This document shows, in pieces, positions 1 through 12,633 of a stretch of 64,000 nucleotides of DNA (positions are counted from its first letter, which is position 1; each line of letters begins with the position of its first letter). Made by a program: the position numbers and the translations under genes. A model generated the notes under the pieces. The model was not told the DNA's origin. It saw only the letters and a program-made list of their open reading frames with translations, and did no database searches. This DNA comes from Lepidodermella squamata (lineage: Eukaryota; Gastrotricha): NCBI GenBank assembly GCA_047495785.1, contig JBLDXI010000050.1, positions 1 to 64,000 on the forward strand. The letters are read 5' to 3'.

Positions 1-130
1 CCATCTCGTGAGAGTGGGATGAGCTGCGGGATGTGCGGGATGCACAGCGGGATGAACTGCGGGAGGTGCGGGAACGAAGTGCGGGATGAGGCATCCCGCA
101 CCTTCCCGCAGTCGATGCGGATGCAAAGTT
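1..130. mobile_element. Edge of the composite TIR element, left-arm copy
   Basis: This stretch is CATCCCGCA-type minisatellite ending in GATGCAAAGTT. It is the reverse complement of the start of the element at 12519-13849, so the same insertion is present in both arms of the inverted duplication. It is cut by the window edge. Bases 1-16 no longer match the other arm. Confidence 0.6.
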
Positions 131-3100
131 AAAACCTGATTCTGGGCTACTGTCAGCGCGAGTAGGATCGTGACAACGAACATCACTCGATCTGGCTTGT
201 TTGCTTGCATCAGGAAAGCAGCTAATTCCAAGAAAGTGAGAACCAGACAAGGACCAATGATGTTGAGAAGGTAGTAGTTGGGCCTCCTCCTAAAGCTTAG
301 CGAGAAAACAGCCACGCTGACTTTGCTTCCAATGGTCGGAGCAGACAACAATTTGATTTCCCATTTCGTTTCCTTAGGCAGAATCTCCCACTGGGCAACT
401 GGCGACAGAGCATCAGGCGTTATCATATTCAGCTCGGAGAATGCAGTAAGATTGACAGAGCGATGGATGCCCAAACTTGATCTGCACGTCTGCGTATCGA
501 ACGGGAACTTTCGAAGGTCCATTTCACAGGTTGACATGTACACACCCACTCTCGACCAGTAGAACTGCATGTTCAGATAAGTTTCATCGAATGGCTTGAT
601 TATGAAGACAAAATCGTCCCCGAGTTGGCTGTTGACCATGTAGACGTTATCAGGGCTTGATCTGAATGTGAGAGGGGGCAGCCAGTAGTCTTCTTTACTG
701 CCCACAAACACTCGAGAAGGACCGTCAACGTCACTGGGATATCCTCCTTTTTTGCAAGTCGAAACGTTCCAATGCAGCTGAATTATACCCGACAAAGTGA
801 TTGTCTCAGCAACTTCGTCGATCTTGAAAAATTGGTCGACTACGAAAATTGCTGAGACGTCAGTTGCACTGCCGTTGTTGGCGGAGCGCTTCTGTCAGCC
901 GAGAAGTCGTGGCATGAGCTCTTCGCAATGTCCGAGTCTCGAATTTTCGCGTAGCAGTTTCTTTGGCTAGCTGGGGCATCGCAGCTTCTGCCTTCTGCTC
1001 CACAGAGAGTGTCTGCGGTGGTGGGGCAGGGGTGGTCGTAGTAGTTGTTGGAGCGGTTGTTGTTTCGATACTCGAGTCGTGGTTGGAGCTAAAGTTGTAT
1101 TAACAGCACGAGTCGTTGTTTGCATTGGTGACGTAACAGCAATCGAACGTGTCGTAGTATTTGCAACTTGCCCTTAAAAAAATGCAATATTGGCTGTTGG
1201 CCTTGTGGTTGGAATAGTCGATGCAATAACAGTCGTGGTCAAGGTCTTTGAAGTTGTACTAGTCTGAATGGACGAAGTTGAAGTTGCAACGCTCGAAGTT
1301 GTGCTTGTTGTTGAGATGTTCAGTTTTACTGGAAATTAACAAGTGAATCATACAATTTTATGCAATTTTCAAACGGAACTCATTTTCAATTTGACATAGA
1401 ATCCGCTAAGTTGACTTTGCGAGCCGCCTCTTGGATGGTAGAAAACTTGCAATTCCCGACTTCTGTCAGCATTTGAGAGGTTTGACATTAATTGCTCGGT
1501 TGTTTTCGCGTCCGATGCTGAATCTGTGTAAAGTAGGATAGAAACTCTTCCCCTGTATCATAATTTATTGGATGCAAAGCAAGAATTCGTGCTCTTTCAT
1601 TCGAAACCGAGTAATTGAGTACCGCATATCTGTAAGGGGACGCGATATAGGGAATACGTATCAAGGTATGCAAACTTACTGAAGTAACCGATCGTCTGGT
1701 ATTTTGATCCTCCACGTGCATATTCTGCTCATTTTATCGACGAGTGGCGTGGCTTTAACACCAATTATTGCTTCATCGAATGTCCAGTCGATAGTTGTCA
1801 AGGGATTGCAGTAACTGGGGATCTCAGGAAACACTTCAGACCCGAGCGCTGACTGAGAACCTTCGGGACTAACTTGCTCGAAATAGATTTCGAGATGCAC
1901 ATAGCATGTGGTTTCATTTGTGTTGAACGTGATAAGCACCGCGGGGCTTTTGCTGGGTGAAAGATATCGTATTATCAGGTCCCATCTCGCTAGTGCTGAA
2001 GAGCCCGAGGCTGGGGGCAACGCCAGAGTAGCCTGCGTCGAGAAATTCCGTGCGACTAAGCGTTACCCAGATACCTTTTTTCCCATCGCCATCTACCATG
2101 TCAACATATAATTTTGAAAATTTCAGGGCCTTTCCAGAATCAGCGAAGATTCTCCACTGAAGTTGCGCAAGATATCCAAACCATTCAATGTCGATGACGC
2201 CGTTTGCAAACCTCTGATTGTTGAGCTCCGTGAGATGAACCAGTAGTTCGATGTGATTCGGTTATCGGCTGTATACTGGCATGATGGGCCGAAGGTCTTA
2301 TCTGGGCACCTGCAAGAGAATCCGTTGATACATTGCCCCGGGCCACACTGCGGCGAGCATTGACCTAGCCGGACGACTTGAAAAAGAACAAATGTTCACT
2401 CGAAATACTACGTCAAACATTCACTTACGGCTATCGCAATAATCGCCACTGAAGCCATAATCACAATTGCAGAAGCCAGTGCTGTTACACTTCCCGTAAT
2501 TGACACACCAATCTTTAATATGATATGTATTATCCCGTAATAATACTTATATGTGTTCAGGTCACCTACCGCCTGCGCAATTCGATGGTTGCACGTTCCA
2601 CGAATTATTTTGAAGGCATCGATGCTGGCTGATATTTTGTTGTTGAGCCACACCTGAATTGTATCGTTGAAGTTGGTGTATTTAGGGATATCACTCTCCG
2701 GAATATCCTGCCAATCGTAAGATTTTGCTACGCTTGAACCATTCATGTACTTGTATCTGGCGAGAGCTGTTCGAAATCCAGGGCATGCCGAGAGAGCTGG
2801 AAAAAAATGTATGAAGTACTCAGGTATTTTCTATAATTTTTAAGATCACCTTCGCAGGCTAGCTGCGCCATCGCAACAACGGTGAACAATTTTTTGAACG
2901 ACATTTTCAAATCAAAAATGCGTTCTGACACGCAGGGTAGGCTTAGATGAATCCCAGCTGTAAAACAGGATATTGCAAGTTTCAGAGCTATTTTCGTATT
3001 TCATAAATGTGTTATTACTACAGGAATAGCCGCAGAGTCAACAGCAATAATAATACCGGAGAAAAACATCCATTTGACCTCGCGAAAAGGACGGGCAAAA

Positions 3101-3715
3101 CGGATTCAGAAATCCTTCGCAAACCACGGCAGAAGTCTTGATATCAGGTAGGGAAGAATATTTTCAGATTCCAGTAGCATTTATAGTAGTTTCCGAAGGC
3201 CCTGATCAAGATTTTCAAACCTGCATGTCTCTAGCTATCCCAGTTAAGACTGTTTGAAATGTTGTCGATATCGCTCTGTCAGCCCGGCTGATTTCAGGCG
3301 ATTTGTTGAGCATCAAGCACCCTGATTTCTAAGAATAATAATCTTTAGAAATAGGACTTTCTGATTTTAAATTACTCAATTAGTCCCACTAAGGTCCCTA
3401 AATTCTCTTGTGACTGCAAACACGGACAAGAGCCGGTCTGAAAAATCAGAATTCAGCTTTCCACGCGACAGTTCTGAAGAGTTCTCACTGATTCCCGCTG
3501 ATTCGTACATTTTCAGAGATTTTGGAGCGTGTGTTAGTGGAAAAACTTCAGATTTTTCTCGCTTCGCTCGATTTTTTACCTGAAATGACTTCGGCGAATA
3601 CAGCAACAATTTTTGTCCATCCCTGGCAGCTCCAGAATCCAAGATCGCACCCTGCTTTAAATGCTAAAGCTTTTAGGGTTAATAAACATGATCCCTGGCC
3701 TAGTTCATGAACTTC
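17..3715. repeat. Left arm of a 3.7-kb inverted duplication
   Basis: Bases 17-3715 are the reverse complement of about 8935-12633, with both arms about 3,699 bases long. The inner boundary is sharp: both arms share the sequence GAAGTTCATGAACTAGGCC and then diverge. The spacer of about 5.2 kb holds two further channel genes. The arm includes a channel gene and about 0.8 kb of upstream DNA. Confidence 0.9.
131..2904 (-). pseudogene. Broken copy of the CUB/EGF Cys-loop channel gene (left arm)
   Basis: This is the reverse-complement copy of the gene at 9747-14120. It covers signal peptide (ATG at 2902-2904), Cys module, EGF modules, CUB-like modules, Thr-rich linker and pLGIC core up to M2, where the same TIR element interrupts it. 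The reading frame breaks many times. Every break I checked against the other arm is a one-base gain or loss. Examples are a G lost from GGG near 880, a G lost near 951, a T gained in the T-run near 750, and gains near 1169-1180. I saw no clear substitution in the stretches compared. It is therefore either a very young pseudogene or, more likely, poorly polished sequence of an intact or artefactual copy. Exon boundaries match the right-arm copy. M3 and M4 lie outside the window. Confidence 0.75.
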
Positions 3716-3744
3716 GAAAACAAGATTTTTCTCCCTTTCCAGCC

Positions 3745-4035
3745 GCCCTCTGATCAAGCTGATATTGCTCTGTTTTTGTGAACATCGGTTTGTTCGGAAA
3801 TTGAAGAAAGAGGCTAATAATAGCATGAGTAAATAATCCGGAAAGGTTCATGAAAATTTCAAAATTCGACAACAATTTTAATTATAAGCGAAATCAGCCG
3901 CGCTGTATCTCACTTCAGTCATTCACTGATCAAGCAGATAATTGCAAAAATTCTGTGAGCATCGGTTTGCTCGGAAACGGAAAAGCGACGATAAAAAATA
4001 GCATGGATTAACAATATCCGTGGAGTTTCATGCCA
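3745..4035. repeat. Two degenerate direct repeats upstream of the second CUB channel gene
   Basis: Two units about 180 bases apart share CATCGGTTTG followed by TCGGAAA, then a TAGCATG motif, then a CCGG- or CCGTGG-containing stretch ending in TTCATG. The first lies near 3755-3850 and the second near 3935-4030. They lie just upstream of the presumed start of the next channel gene. Their function is unknown. Confidence 0.5.
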
Positions 4036-4071
4036 GTTTCACGGATGCGCGGGTCTCACACTTGGTCGATC

Positions 4072-7000
4072 ATGCGGTTTCGAAGTAACGGTAACCATCC
4101 TTGTGACTTTGCAGCTAGCCTTCGAAGGTAGACTGTCAAATTTTTCAAATTGTACTCTCAAGATTGATTCACCATTTCCAGGGCCAATCAGCATGCCCTG
4201 GATTAAGAACTGTACCCGGGCAGTACCAATACATGAATGGTTCGAGCGAGGCGACGTCCTACGTTTGGATAAACGCAGCCGAGGAAGACGTTGTGAAGTC
4301 GAAAAACTTCAATGACACGATTCGAGTGTTGCTGAACAATCAAGTCGTCAGCACACATCGATGCCAGAGCAATGGTACATGGACGTACCGCCGAGAGATT
4401 GCATACCTGGCGGTAAGAGCTTTCCCTATAAGCATTTTGTTAGAAGTTACTCGCAGTAACTTAACATAGAAAGAGCTTAATACTCATTAATATGCGAAAC
4501 TATTTTCAAGATAATTTCTCTTTTAGAATCGTGTCCCAATTCCGGAATTTGCGATGGCAGTGGTATGTGCAAATGCCGTTTTGGGTTTTCAAGGCGCATA
4601 TTGCGATAGCTGTAAGTGGAATTGCTTTAAAGTAATACAATTCATGCAATTTTCGAATTAAGCTGCGTCCTTTACTTTGTGCATCGCTTCTTGTGGCAAG
4701 GTTGACTGCCTAAGTAGTTTCGTCTGTCAATGCCTTGGTAATACATTCGGCCCAGCCTGTAAACATGAAGCGGAAAAACGATTCAGCAACGCTTTTTGGT
4801 ACATCGCACCGTGGACTACAATTCGTGGCGTTCAAAGTGGTGTACTCAAAATTCATCCTTCGGAAACAATTCCCTTAACCAATGGCGAATTTTCGCAGAT
4901 GCTGGGAAGGTTCTGAGGTTTTCAAAGATGTACTTGGTAGCAGTTAAGAGAGTGGGGATCAAATTACAGAAGATGAGGTTCGTATCGAATTTTACGAGGC
5001 TAGCTACACTGTCTCCTCTGGCTATGAAGACGTTTTGCTTCGTTCAAGGCCAGCGATCTTGGACCTGGGAATGACGCTAACATCACCAGCGTAGGCTCTT
5101 CAGTTCTCGTTTGGATCACCACAAGTGTGAATTCAGTTTACTCCCGTTACGAAATTTTTTTCGAACAAGTGGATGCCGAAGTTCCAACCCCTCCAAGTGC
5201 AAAGAAAGTCCCGGATATCTATGAAGCCTGTAACGCCTTGGTAACTATCGATTGGCCCTTCGATGAAACGATCATCGGCGTCGAACCGACAACTCTTGTC
5301 AATAAATTCTCTAACAAATGTACTTGGCGCTTTAAAATTCCAGACGGGAGTTCACTCGAGTAATTCGATTTTCTATCCCGTTTTCAAGATTAATATCTTA
5401 AATTTTTCAGGTATGCTTTGCTTAACTACACGGCCAAGGGTGATAACGGTTTTTACCTGGAAATGAATACGATAAACTACGACACTGGCAACGTTTTCAC
5501 ATGGATCTCATCAAATGACATCAAGAACAGCGAGAGGATGCTACCAGGGAAGATGATGGCCGTTAATTTTGTGAATTCCCATCGCGAGTTTCATGTCTTC
5601 TACACGTCAAGAGGCAGCAACTCGGAAAAAACAAATGGATTCTACATCAAGCTGAAAATGAGTTTCGTTATGCTTTTTTATGTTGCTTATTGATTATCTT
5701 CCATCCAAAGCATCGAGCACTACAACGGTTGCGAATTCAAGCACAACAACGACGAGTCTTGCTTCGCTGAAGAGTGACGTATCGAGTACTACAACATCAT
5801 TGACAGCGGTTGTGAGTTCAAGCTCTTCAACGACGAGTTTCGGGTCGCCGAAAAGTAAAGTATCGATTACTACGACAGCGATTTTGGATTCAAGCTTCAC
5901 AACAAAGGACCTCGCGCTGATGACGAGTAATGCAAGAAATTCACAGAATAACGAAGCGACGGGAAGCAATCAAGGTTCATCATCCCGACAGATGTCATTC
6001 GCTGAGAAAGTTGCAGCTGCTTTTCCAACGCTACCCGAGGAAACAGCCACACCCAGGTTGCGGGATTCAGATATTTTGAATGGGAAGTGCCACGACTTCA
6101 CGGCTGACAGGAGCGCTCCGCCCAACAACGGCACTGCAACTGATATCGGGACGATTTTCGTCATTGATCAGTTCTTCGGAATCAAAGAGGTTGATGAGAC
6201 TATTACGATATCGGGAATCATTCAGCTCCGATGGAACGTGACGACGTGCAAGCGAGAAGATATTCCTGTCAAAATAGAAGGGCCGGAACGTGTGTTTGTT
6301 GGCGATATGTCAAAATTTTGGCTGCCTCCGTTAACATTCAGATCAAGCCCAGACAATGTGTACATGATCGACAGCCAACTAGGGGACGATTTCGTATTCG
6401 TTGTCAGGCCTACTGATGACATTTTCCTAAACATGCAGTTCTACTGGTCGAAGATAGGTGTCTTCGAGTCAACCTGCGATATGGACCTTCGAAAGTTTCC
6501 TTTCGATACGCAAACTTGCGAGATCGAGTTCGGCATTCATCGCTCTGTCAATTTGACGGCATTTTCTGAGCTAAAAATCATACCACCAGATGACCTGTCC
6601 CCCGTTGCCCAGTGGCAGATTCTGCCTGAGGAAACAAAATCCAAAATCAAACTGTTGTCTGCTCCGACCATTGGTAGCAAAGTCAGCGTGGCTGTTTTCT
6701 CGCTGACTTTCCGTAGAAGGCCCAACTACTATCTGTTGAACATCATTGGGCCTTGCTTGGTTCTAACATTCTTAGAGCTGGCTGCTTTCCTCATGCAAGC
6801 CAACAAGCCAGATCGAGTGATGTTCGTAGTCACTATCCTGCTGGCTCTTACAGTTGCCCAGAATCAGGTCTTGCAAGATGTCCCGAAAAGTGCAGCGATG
6901 ATCCTTCTGACCGAGTACATCTTCTACATGTCAGTCTACACTGGACTGGTCAGCATGTACAACCTGTTTCTCGGCTATTTCGCGACTGAAATGACGAAAT

Positions 7001-7137
7001 CAGCTAACAAGATGCTGAAATTAGGTCGCCTCCGCATTTCAGTCTTGAGTTCGCTGAATGCAATCGGCTTCGCAATGGCAGTTGCTTTTTTCTTCGGAAT
7101 CAACATGTACGCGATGTATATTCTCAAATACGAATAA
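4072..7137 (+). CDS. CUB/EGF-tethered Cys-loop ligand-gated ion channel (paralogue 2, damaged N-terminal exons)
   Basis: This is a pentameric ligand-gated channel subunit with an extra extracellular N-terminus. The pLGIC core is a clean open frame (about 5719-7137). It holds a Thr/Ser-rich linker, the WLPP loop-A motif, a canonical 13-residue Cys-loop (CDMDLRKFPFDTQTC), M1 (YYLLNIIGPCLVL), M2 starting PDRVMFVV, M3, a loop of about 16 residues, and M4 ending ILKYE. Upstream are a hydrophobic leader (VTILVTLQLAFEG), a Cys module (ACPGLRT, exon about 4188-4411), EGF-like modules (about 4528-4611 and 4663-4800) and CUB-like modules (about 4800-5362 and 5410-5660). Relative to the 9.7-kb paralogue there are frame breaks near 4385, 4585, 4850 and 4970-5050. 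No clean ATG is in frame with the leader, so the start is uncertain. The breaks may be true decay or sequence errors. Asp just before the M2 Arg resembles the acidic ring of cation channels, which is suggestive only. Confidence 0.7.
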
Positions 7138-7525
7138 GGCTGATTGATGAGACTTAAAACCTAATTTTCATAATTGGACTCATTCTATATTCGGTGATAT
7201 CAGCGATGACGAGCTGGCTAATGCCCAGCTCTGAACTTAATTCTCGATCTATTCATGCTATTTCTATGCTATTGTATACTATGTTTCGTCCAAGATTTAA
7301 TATATAATCCTTCTCGAAGAAATAACAGACCTGTATAGAATCGGAAACATTCGAAAATATTATCATCAGTTTGTTATTGGATTCGGACAAAAGTAGGAAA
7401 TATATTGGAGTAAAATTACGTTTTTCATCCACAACATTCAATCAATTGAAGTTACGATATAGAACTTCATATTATCGACGTTGGTTATTGGCTATAGAAG
7501 TAAAGATTCCCGCGCAGAAGTGAGA
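7138..7525. other. Intergenic region between convergent channel genes
   Basis: This is AT-rich DNA between two convergent stop codons. I see no gene or repeat in it. It must carry the 3' ends of both transcripts. Confidence 0.5.
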
Positions 7526-8751
7526 TTAAAATAACATTTCTCTAAAAAGTAAGAAGTCAGGTATGGTAACAGCCAGACAAATGATGACAAAAGCCGCTAT
7601 ATCCAGAGCTCTGATGTAGGTCAACTTAGAGCTGGTAAAGCATCTCCGACACCAGGCGAGATTAGCCACGCCACATGTGACAATCGTGTAGATAGTCAAA
7701 ACGCCGCCAGCGACGAATTTCCACGTAATCAAAACAGAGATGAAGACGACTTCAGAGGATTCTGGGGTCAGCGATGTGATCGCACTCAGAGTCATTGAAT
7801 TCGCTAGGACAGCTGTTATGTTTATCGCAGATCTAGGAAAATAATCAATAACAATTCGAGATTAAGTACTTCTAAATAGATTTCTTACCTATTAGGGTCA
7901 CTTGGGTCGATGATTAGGGCGATCATTTGAATGAAGAATAGCGTGAAAGGTGGTATGAAAATTAAAGGCACGTAGTAGATCGCGCGGCGTTGCAGCGTTA
8001 CATTGTAATTAATTTGGTCGTAAGATGAATGTCTACCAGTTCTTAGATAATCATTAACCTGCACGATTGAGACGAATTGCCAAACTTCAGCGCTGCTGAG
8101 GAACTTCGGAGTCACATCATAAGGTTGCATAGTGAAGTTGACGTCGCTTGTCAAGTGGCTTGATACAAATTTCAGACCGCAAGAAAACTTGTCAAAAGGA
8201 AATTTACTAAGCGAAACGTCCATACAGCTGGATACAAAGTTGCCGATTGCAATGATTGACGCAGCGAAGACTCGATTTTTGCTCGTCACTTTGATCCAAT
8301 CACTCTTCGTTGCCATGACATTAGGCTCGCCGTTAGCTGTGTTCTCATGTAAGACTTTCGGGTACCAAATTGGCCGGTCCTCCGGGCGGCCAACTGGTAA
8401 GTTCAAGGTGATTTGGTCTTTCCTGCATACGATTTTAGATTGGTTGTCAGCTAGCATCGAGCAGTCGACTGGCTTCTCGCAATTGTAACGCCAATCGAAT
8501 TGAAGCGCGCCGAAAATTGTCATCGTTCGTTCTACGTCATTGATGTCAACGAGCCGGAGGAAAGTGAACGACGCATTTACAGCCAAAGGTTGCGGATTAG
8601 GGCAGCGTAATCTCACGTCGACGGGTAGATCGGGTGATGTCATGTCGGGGTAGCTGTTCGTTAAATCGTCCCATACCTGAGAGATAGTTGGCTTTGTTGA
8701 GGCACAAACTGGGGCAAACAGAAATAGAATAAAAGCTAGTCGAAATTTCAT
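7526..8751 (-). CDS. Cys-loop ligand-gated ion channel subunit, subfamily B
   Basis: This is a complete two-exon gene: exon 1 8751-7889, intron 7888-7833 (56 bp, gtaag...cctag), exon 2 7832-7526, giving 389 residues. The start is placed at MKFRLAFILFLFAPVCAS, a clear signal peptide. The upstream in-frame Met at 8859 would bury it. The extracellular domain has the WYP..HEN motif (pLGIC loop A) and a Cys-loop CMDVSLSKFPFDKFSC with 14 residues between the cysteines, one more than usual. M1 follows YYVPLIFIPPFTLF. The intron splits the Arg codon in DPNR/SA at the start of M2. M3 and M4 are joined by only about 20 residues, far shorter than in most animal channels. Ligand and ion selectivity are unknown. 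It is a paralogue of the genes at 61.2 and 57.3 kb and converges on the CUB channel gene. Confidence 0.85.
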
Positions 8752-9746
8752 TGCAAAATGCGGAATTGAAGCACTGGAAAAAATTAGGGTTGATTGAAGC
8801 AGCGATGAGCACAGCGGAAGTTGGCAATTTTTCAAATATTTACTCGTGAGCGAAATCATTCAGTGAGGCCATCATTTTCTGTAAAACTCGAAGCCGGAAA
8901 TCCGACAGAACCTCTCCTCTGGGATTCGGAATTAGAAGTTCATGAACTAGGCCAGGGATCATGTTTATTAACCCTAAAAGCTTTAGCATTTAAAGCAGGG
9001 TGCGATCTTGGATTCTGGAGCTGCCAGGGATGGACAAAAATTTGTTGCTGTATTCGCCGAAGTCATTTCAGGTAAAAAATCGAGCGAAGCGAGAAAATCT
9101 GAAGTTTTTCCACTAACACACGCTCCAAAATCTCTGAAAATGTACGAATCAGCGGGAATCAGTGAGAACTCTTCAGAACTGTCGCGTGGAAAGCTGAATT
9201 CTGATTTTTCAGACCGGCTCTTGTCCGTGTTTGCAGTCACAAGAGAATTTAGGGACCTTAGTGGGACTAATTGAGTAATTTAAAATCAGAAAGTCCTATT
9301 TCTAAAGATTATTATTCTTAGAAATCAGGGTGCTTGATGCTCAACAAATCGCCTGAAATCAGCCGGGCTGACAGAGCGATATCGACAACATTTCAAACAG
9401 TCTTAACTGGGATAGCTAGAGACATGCAGGTTTGAAAATCTTGATCAGGGCCTTCGGAAACTACTATAAATGCTACTGGAATCTGAAAATATTCTTCCCT
9501 ACCTGATATCAAGACTTCTGCCGTGGTTTGCGAAGGATTTTCTGAATCCGTTTTGCCCGTCCTTTTCGCGAGGTCAAATGGATGTTTTTCTCCGGTATTA
9601 TTATTGCTGTTGACTCTGCGGCTATTCCTGTAGTAATAACACATTTATGAAATACGAAAATAGCTCTGAAACTTGCAATATCCTGTTTTACAGCTGGGAT
9701 TCATCTAAGCCTACCCTGCGTGTCAGAACGCATTTTTGATTTGAAA
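8752..9746. other. Shared upstream region between divergent channel genes
   Basis: This lies between the starts of the subfamily B gene (-) and the CUB channel gene (+). From 8935 it belongs to the inverted duplication. Part of it (about 8990-9200) is a dispersed repeat that recurs near 3440-3660 (inverted) and, diverged, near 54850-55030. I see no supported gene. The open frames here lie inside the repeat. Confidence 0.5.
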
Positions 9747-12633
9747 ATGTCGTTCAAAAAATTGTTCACCGTTGTTGCGATGGCGCAGCTAGCCTGCGAA
9801 GGTGATCTTAAAAATTATAGAAAATACCTGAGTACTTCATACATTTTTTTCCAGCTCTCTCGGCATGCCCTGGATTTCGAACAGCTCTCGCCAGATACAA
9901 GTACATGAATGGTTCAAGCGTAGCAAAATCTTACGATTGGCAGGATATTCCGGAGAGTGATATCCCTAAATACACCAACTTCAACGATACAATTCAGGTG
10001 TGGCTCAACAACAAAAATATCAGCCAGCATCGATGCCTTCAAAATAATTCGTGGAACGTGCAACCATCGAATTGCGCAGGCGGTAGGTGACCTGAACACA
10101 TATAAGTATTATTACGGATAATACATATCATATTAAAGATTGGTGTGTCAATTACGGGAAGTGTAACAGCACTGGCTTCTGCAATTGTGATTATGGCTTC
10201 AGTGGCGATTATTGCGATAGCCGTAAGTGAATGTTTGACGTAGTATTTCGAGTGAACATTTGTTCTTTTTCAAGTCGGTCCGGCTAGTCAATGCTCGCCG
10301 CAGTGTGGCCCGGGGCAATGTATCAACGGATTCTCTTGCAGGTGCCCAGATAAGACCTTCGGCCCATCATGCCAGTATACAGCCGATAACCGAATCACAT
10401 CGAACTACTGGTTCATCTCACGGAGCTCAACAATCAGAGGTTTGCAAAACGGCGTCATCGACATTGAATGGTTTGGATATCTTGCGCAACTTCAGTGGAG
10501 AATCTTCGCTGATTCTGGAAAGGCCCTGAAATTTTCAAAATTATATGTTGTCATGGTAGATGGCGATGGGAAAAAGGTATCTGGTAACGCTAGTCGCACG
10601 GAATTTCTCGACGCAGGCTACTCTGGCGTTGCCCCCAGCCTCGGGCTCTTCAGCACTAGCGAGATGGGACCTGATAATACGATATCTTTCACCAGCAAAA
10701 GCCCCGCGGTGCTTATCACGTTCAACACAAATGAAACCACATGCTATGTGCATCTCGAAATCTATTTCGAGCAAGTTAGTCCCGAAGGTTCTCAGTCAGC
10801 GCTCGGTTCTGAAGTGTTTCCTGAGATCCCCAGTTACTGCAATCCCTTGACAACTATCGACTGGACATTCGATGAAGCAATAATTGGTGTTAAAGCCACG
10901 CCACTCGTCGATAAAATGAGCAGAATATGCACGTGGAGGATCAAAATACCAGACGATCGGTTACTTCAGTAAGTTTGCATACCTTGATACGTATTCCCTA
11001 TATCGCGTCCCCTTACAGATATGCGGTACTCAATTACTCGGTTTCGAATGAAAGAGCACGAATTCTTGCTTTGCATCCAATAAATTATGATACAGGGGAA
11101 GAGTTTCTATCCTACTTTTACACAGATTCAGCATCGGACGCGAAAACAACCGAGCAATTAATGTCAAACCTCTCAAATGCTGACAGAAGTCGGGAATTGC
11201 AAGTTTTCTACCATCCAAGAGGCGGCTCGCAAAGTCAACTTAGCGGATTCTATGTCAAATTGAAAATGAGTTCCGTTTGAAAATTGCATAAAATTGTATG
11301 ATTCACTTGTTAATTTCCAGTAAAACTGAACATCTCAACAACAAGCACAACTTCGAGCGTTGCAACTTCAACTTCGTCCATTCAGACTAGTACAACTTCA
11401 AAGACCTTGACCACGACTGTTATTGCATCGACTATTCCAACCACAAGGCCAACAGCCAATATTGCATTTTTTAAGGCAGTTGCAAATACTACGACACGTT
11501 CGATTGCTGTTACGTCACCAATGCAAACAACGACTCGTGCTGTTAATACAACTTTAGCTCCAACCACGACTCGAGTAATCGAAACAACAACCGCTCCAAC
11601 AACTACTACGACCACCCCTGCCCCACCACCGCAGACACTCTCTGTGGAGCAGAAGGCAGAAGCTGCGATGCCCCAGCTAGCCAAAGAAACTGCTACGCCG
11701 AAAATTCGAGACTCGGACATTGCGAAGAGCTCATGCCACGACTTCTCGGCTGACAGAAGCGCTCCGCCCAACAACGGCAGTGCAACTGACGTCTCAGCAA
11801 TTTTCGTAGTCGACCAATTTTTCAAGATCGACGAAGTTGCTGAGACAATCACTTTGTCGGGTATAATTCAGCTGCATTGGAACGTTTCGACTTGCAAAAA
11901 GGAGGATATCCCAGTTGACGTTGACGGTCCTTCTCGAGTGTTTGTGGGCAGTAAAGAAGACTACTGGCTGCCCCCTCTCACATTCAGATCAAGCCCTGAT
12001 AACGTCTACATGGTCAACAGCCAACTCGGGGACGATTTTGTCTTCATAATCAAGCCATTCGATGAAACTTATCTGAACATGCAGTTCTACTGGTCGAGAG
12101 TGGGTGTGTACATGTCAACCTGTGAAATGGACCTTCGAAAGTTCCCGTTCGATACGCAGACGTGCCAGATCAAGTTTGGCATCCATCGCTCTGTCAATCT
12201 TACTGCATTCTCCGAGCTGAATATGATAACGCCTGATGCTCTGTCGCCAGTTGCCCAGTGGGAGATTCTGCCTAAGGAAACGAAATGGGAAATCAAATTG
12301 TTGTCTGCTCCGACCATTGGAAGCAAAGTCAGCGTGGCTGTTTTCTCGCTAAGCTTTAGGAGGAGGCCCAACTACTACCTTCTCAACATCATTGGTCCTT
12401 GTCTGGTTCTCACTTTCTTGGAATTAGCTGCTTTCCTGATGCAAGCAAACAAGCCAGATCGAGTGATGTTCGTTGTCACGATCCTACTCGCGCTGACAGT
12501 AGCCCAGAATCAGGTTTTAACTTTGCATCCCGCATCGACTGCGGGAAGGTGCGGGATGCCTCATCCCGCACTTCGTCCCGCACCTCCCGCAGTTCATCCC
12601 GCTGTGCATCCCGCACATCCCGCAGCTCATCCC
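8935..12633. repeat. Right arm of the 3.7-kb inverted duplication
   Basis: This is the counterpart of 17-3715. The channel reading frames are open here, so this arm is the better consensus. It ends inside the minisatellite of the TIR element, where the two arms cease to match. Confidence 0.9.

Noticed and set aside
278-562. Plus-strand open frame of 94 residues
   Set aside because: It is the antisense of the channel core around M1. The same frame appears at 12087-12371 on the opposite strand.
11382-11852. Val-rich minus-strand frame of 156 residues
   Set aside because: It is the antisense of the Thr-rich linker. ACN codons read backwards give Val-rich frames.
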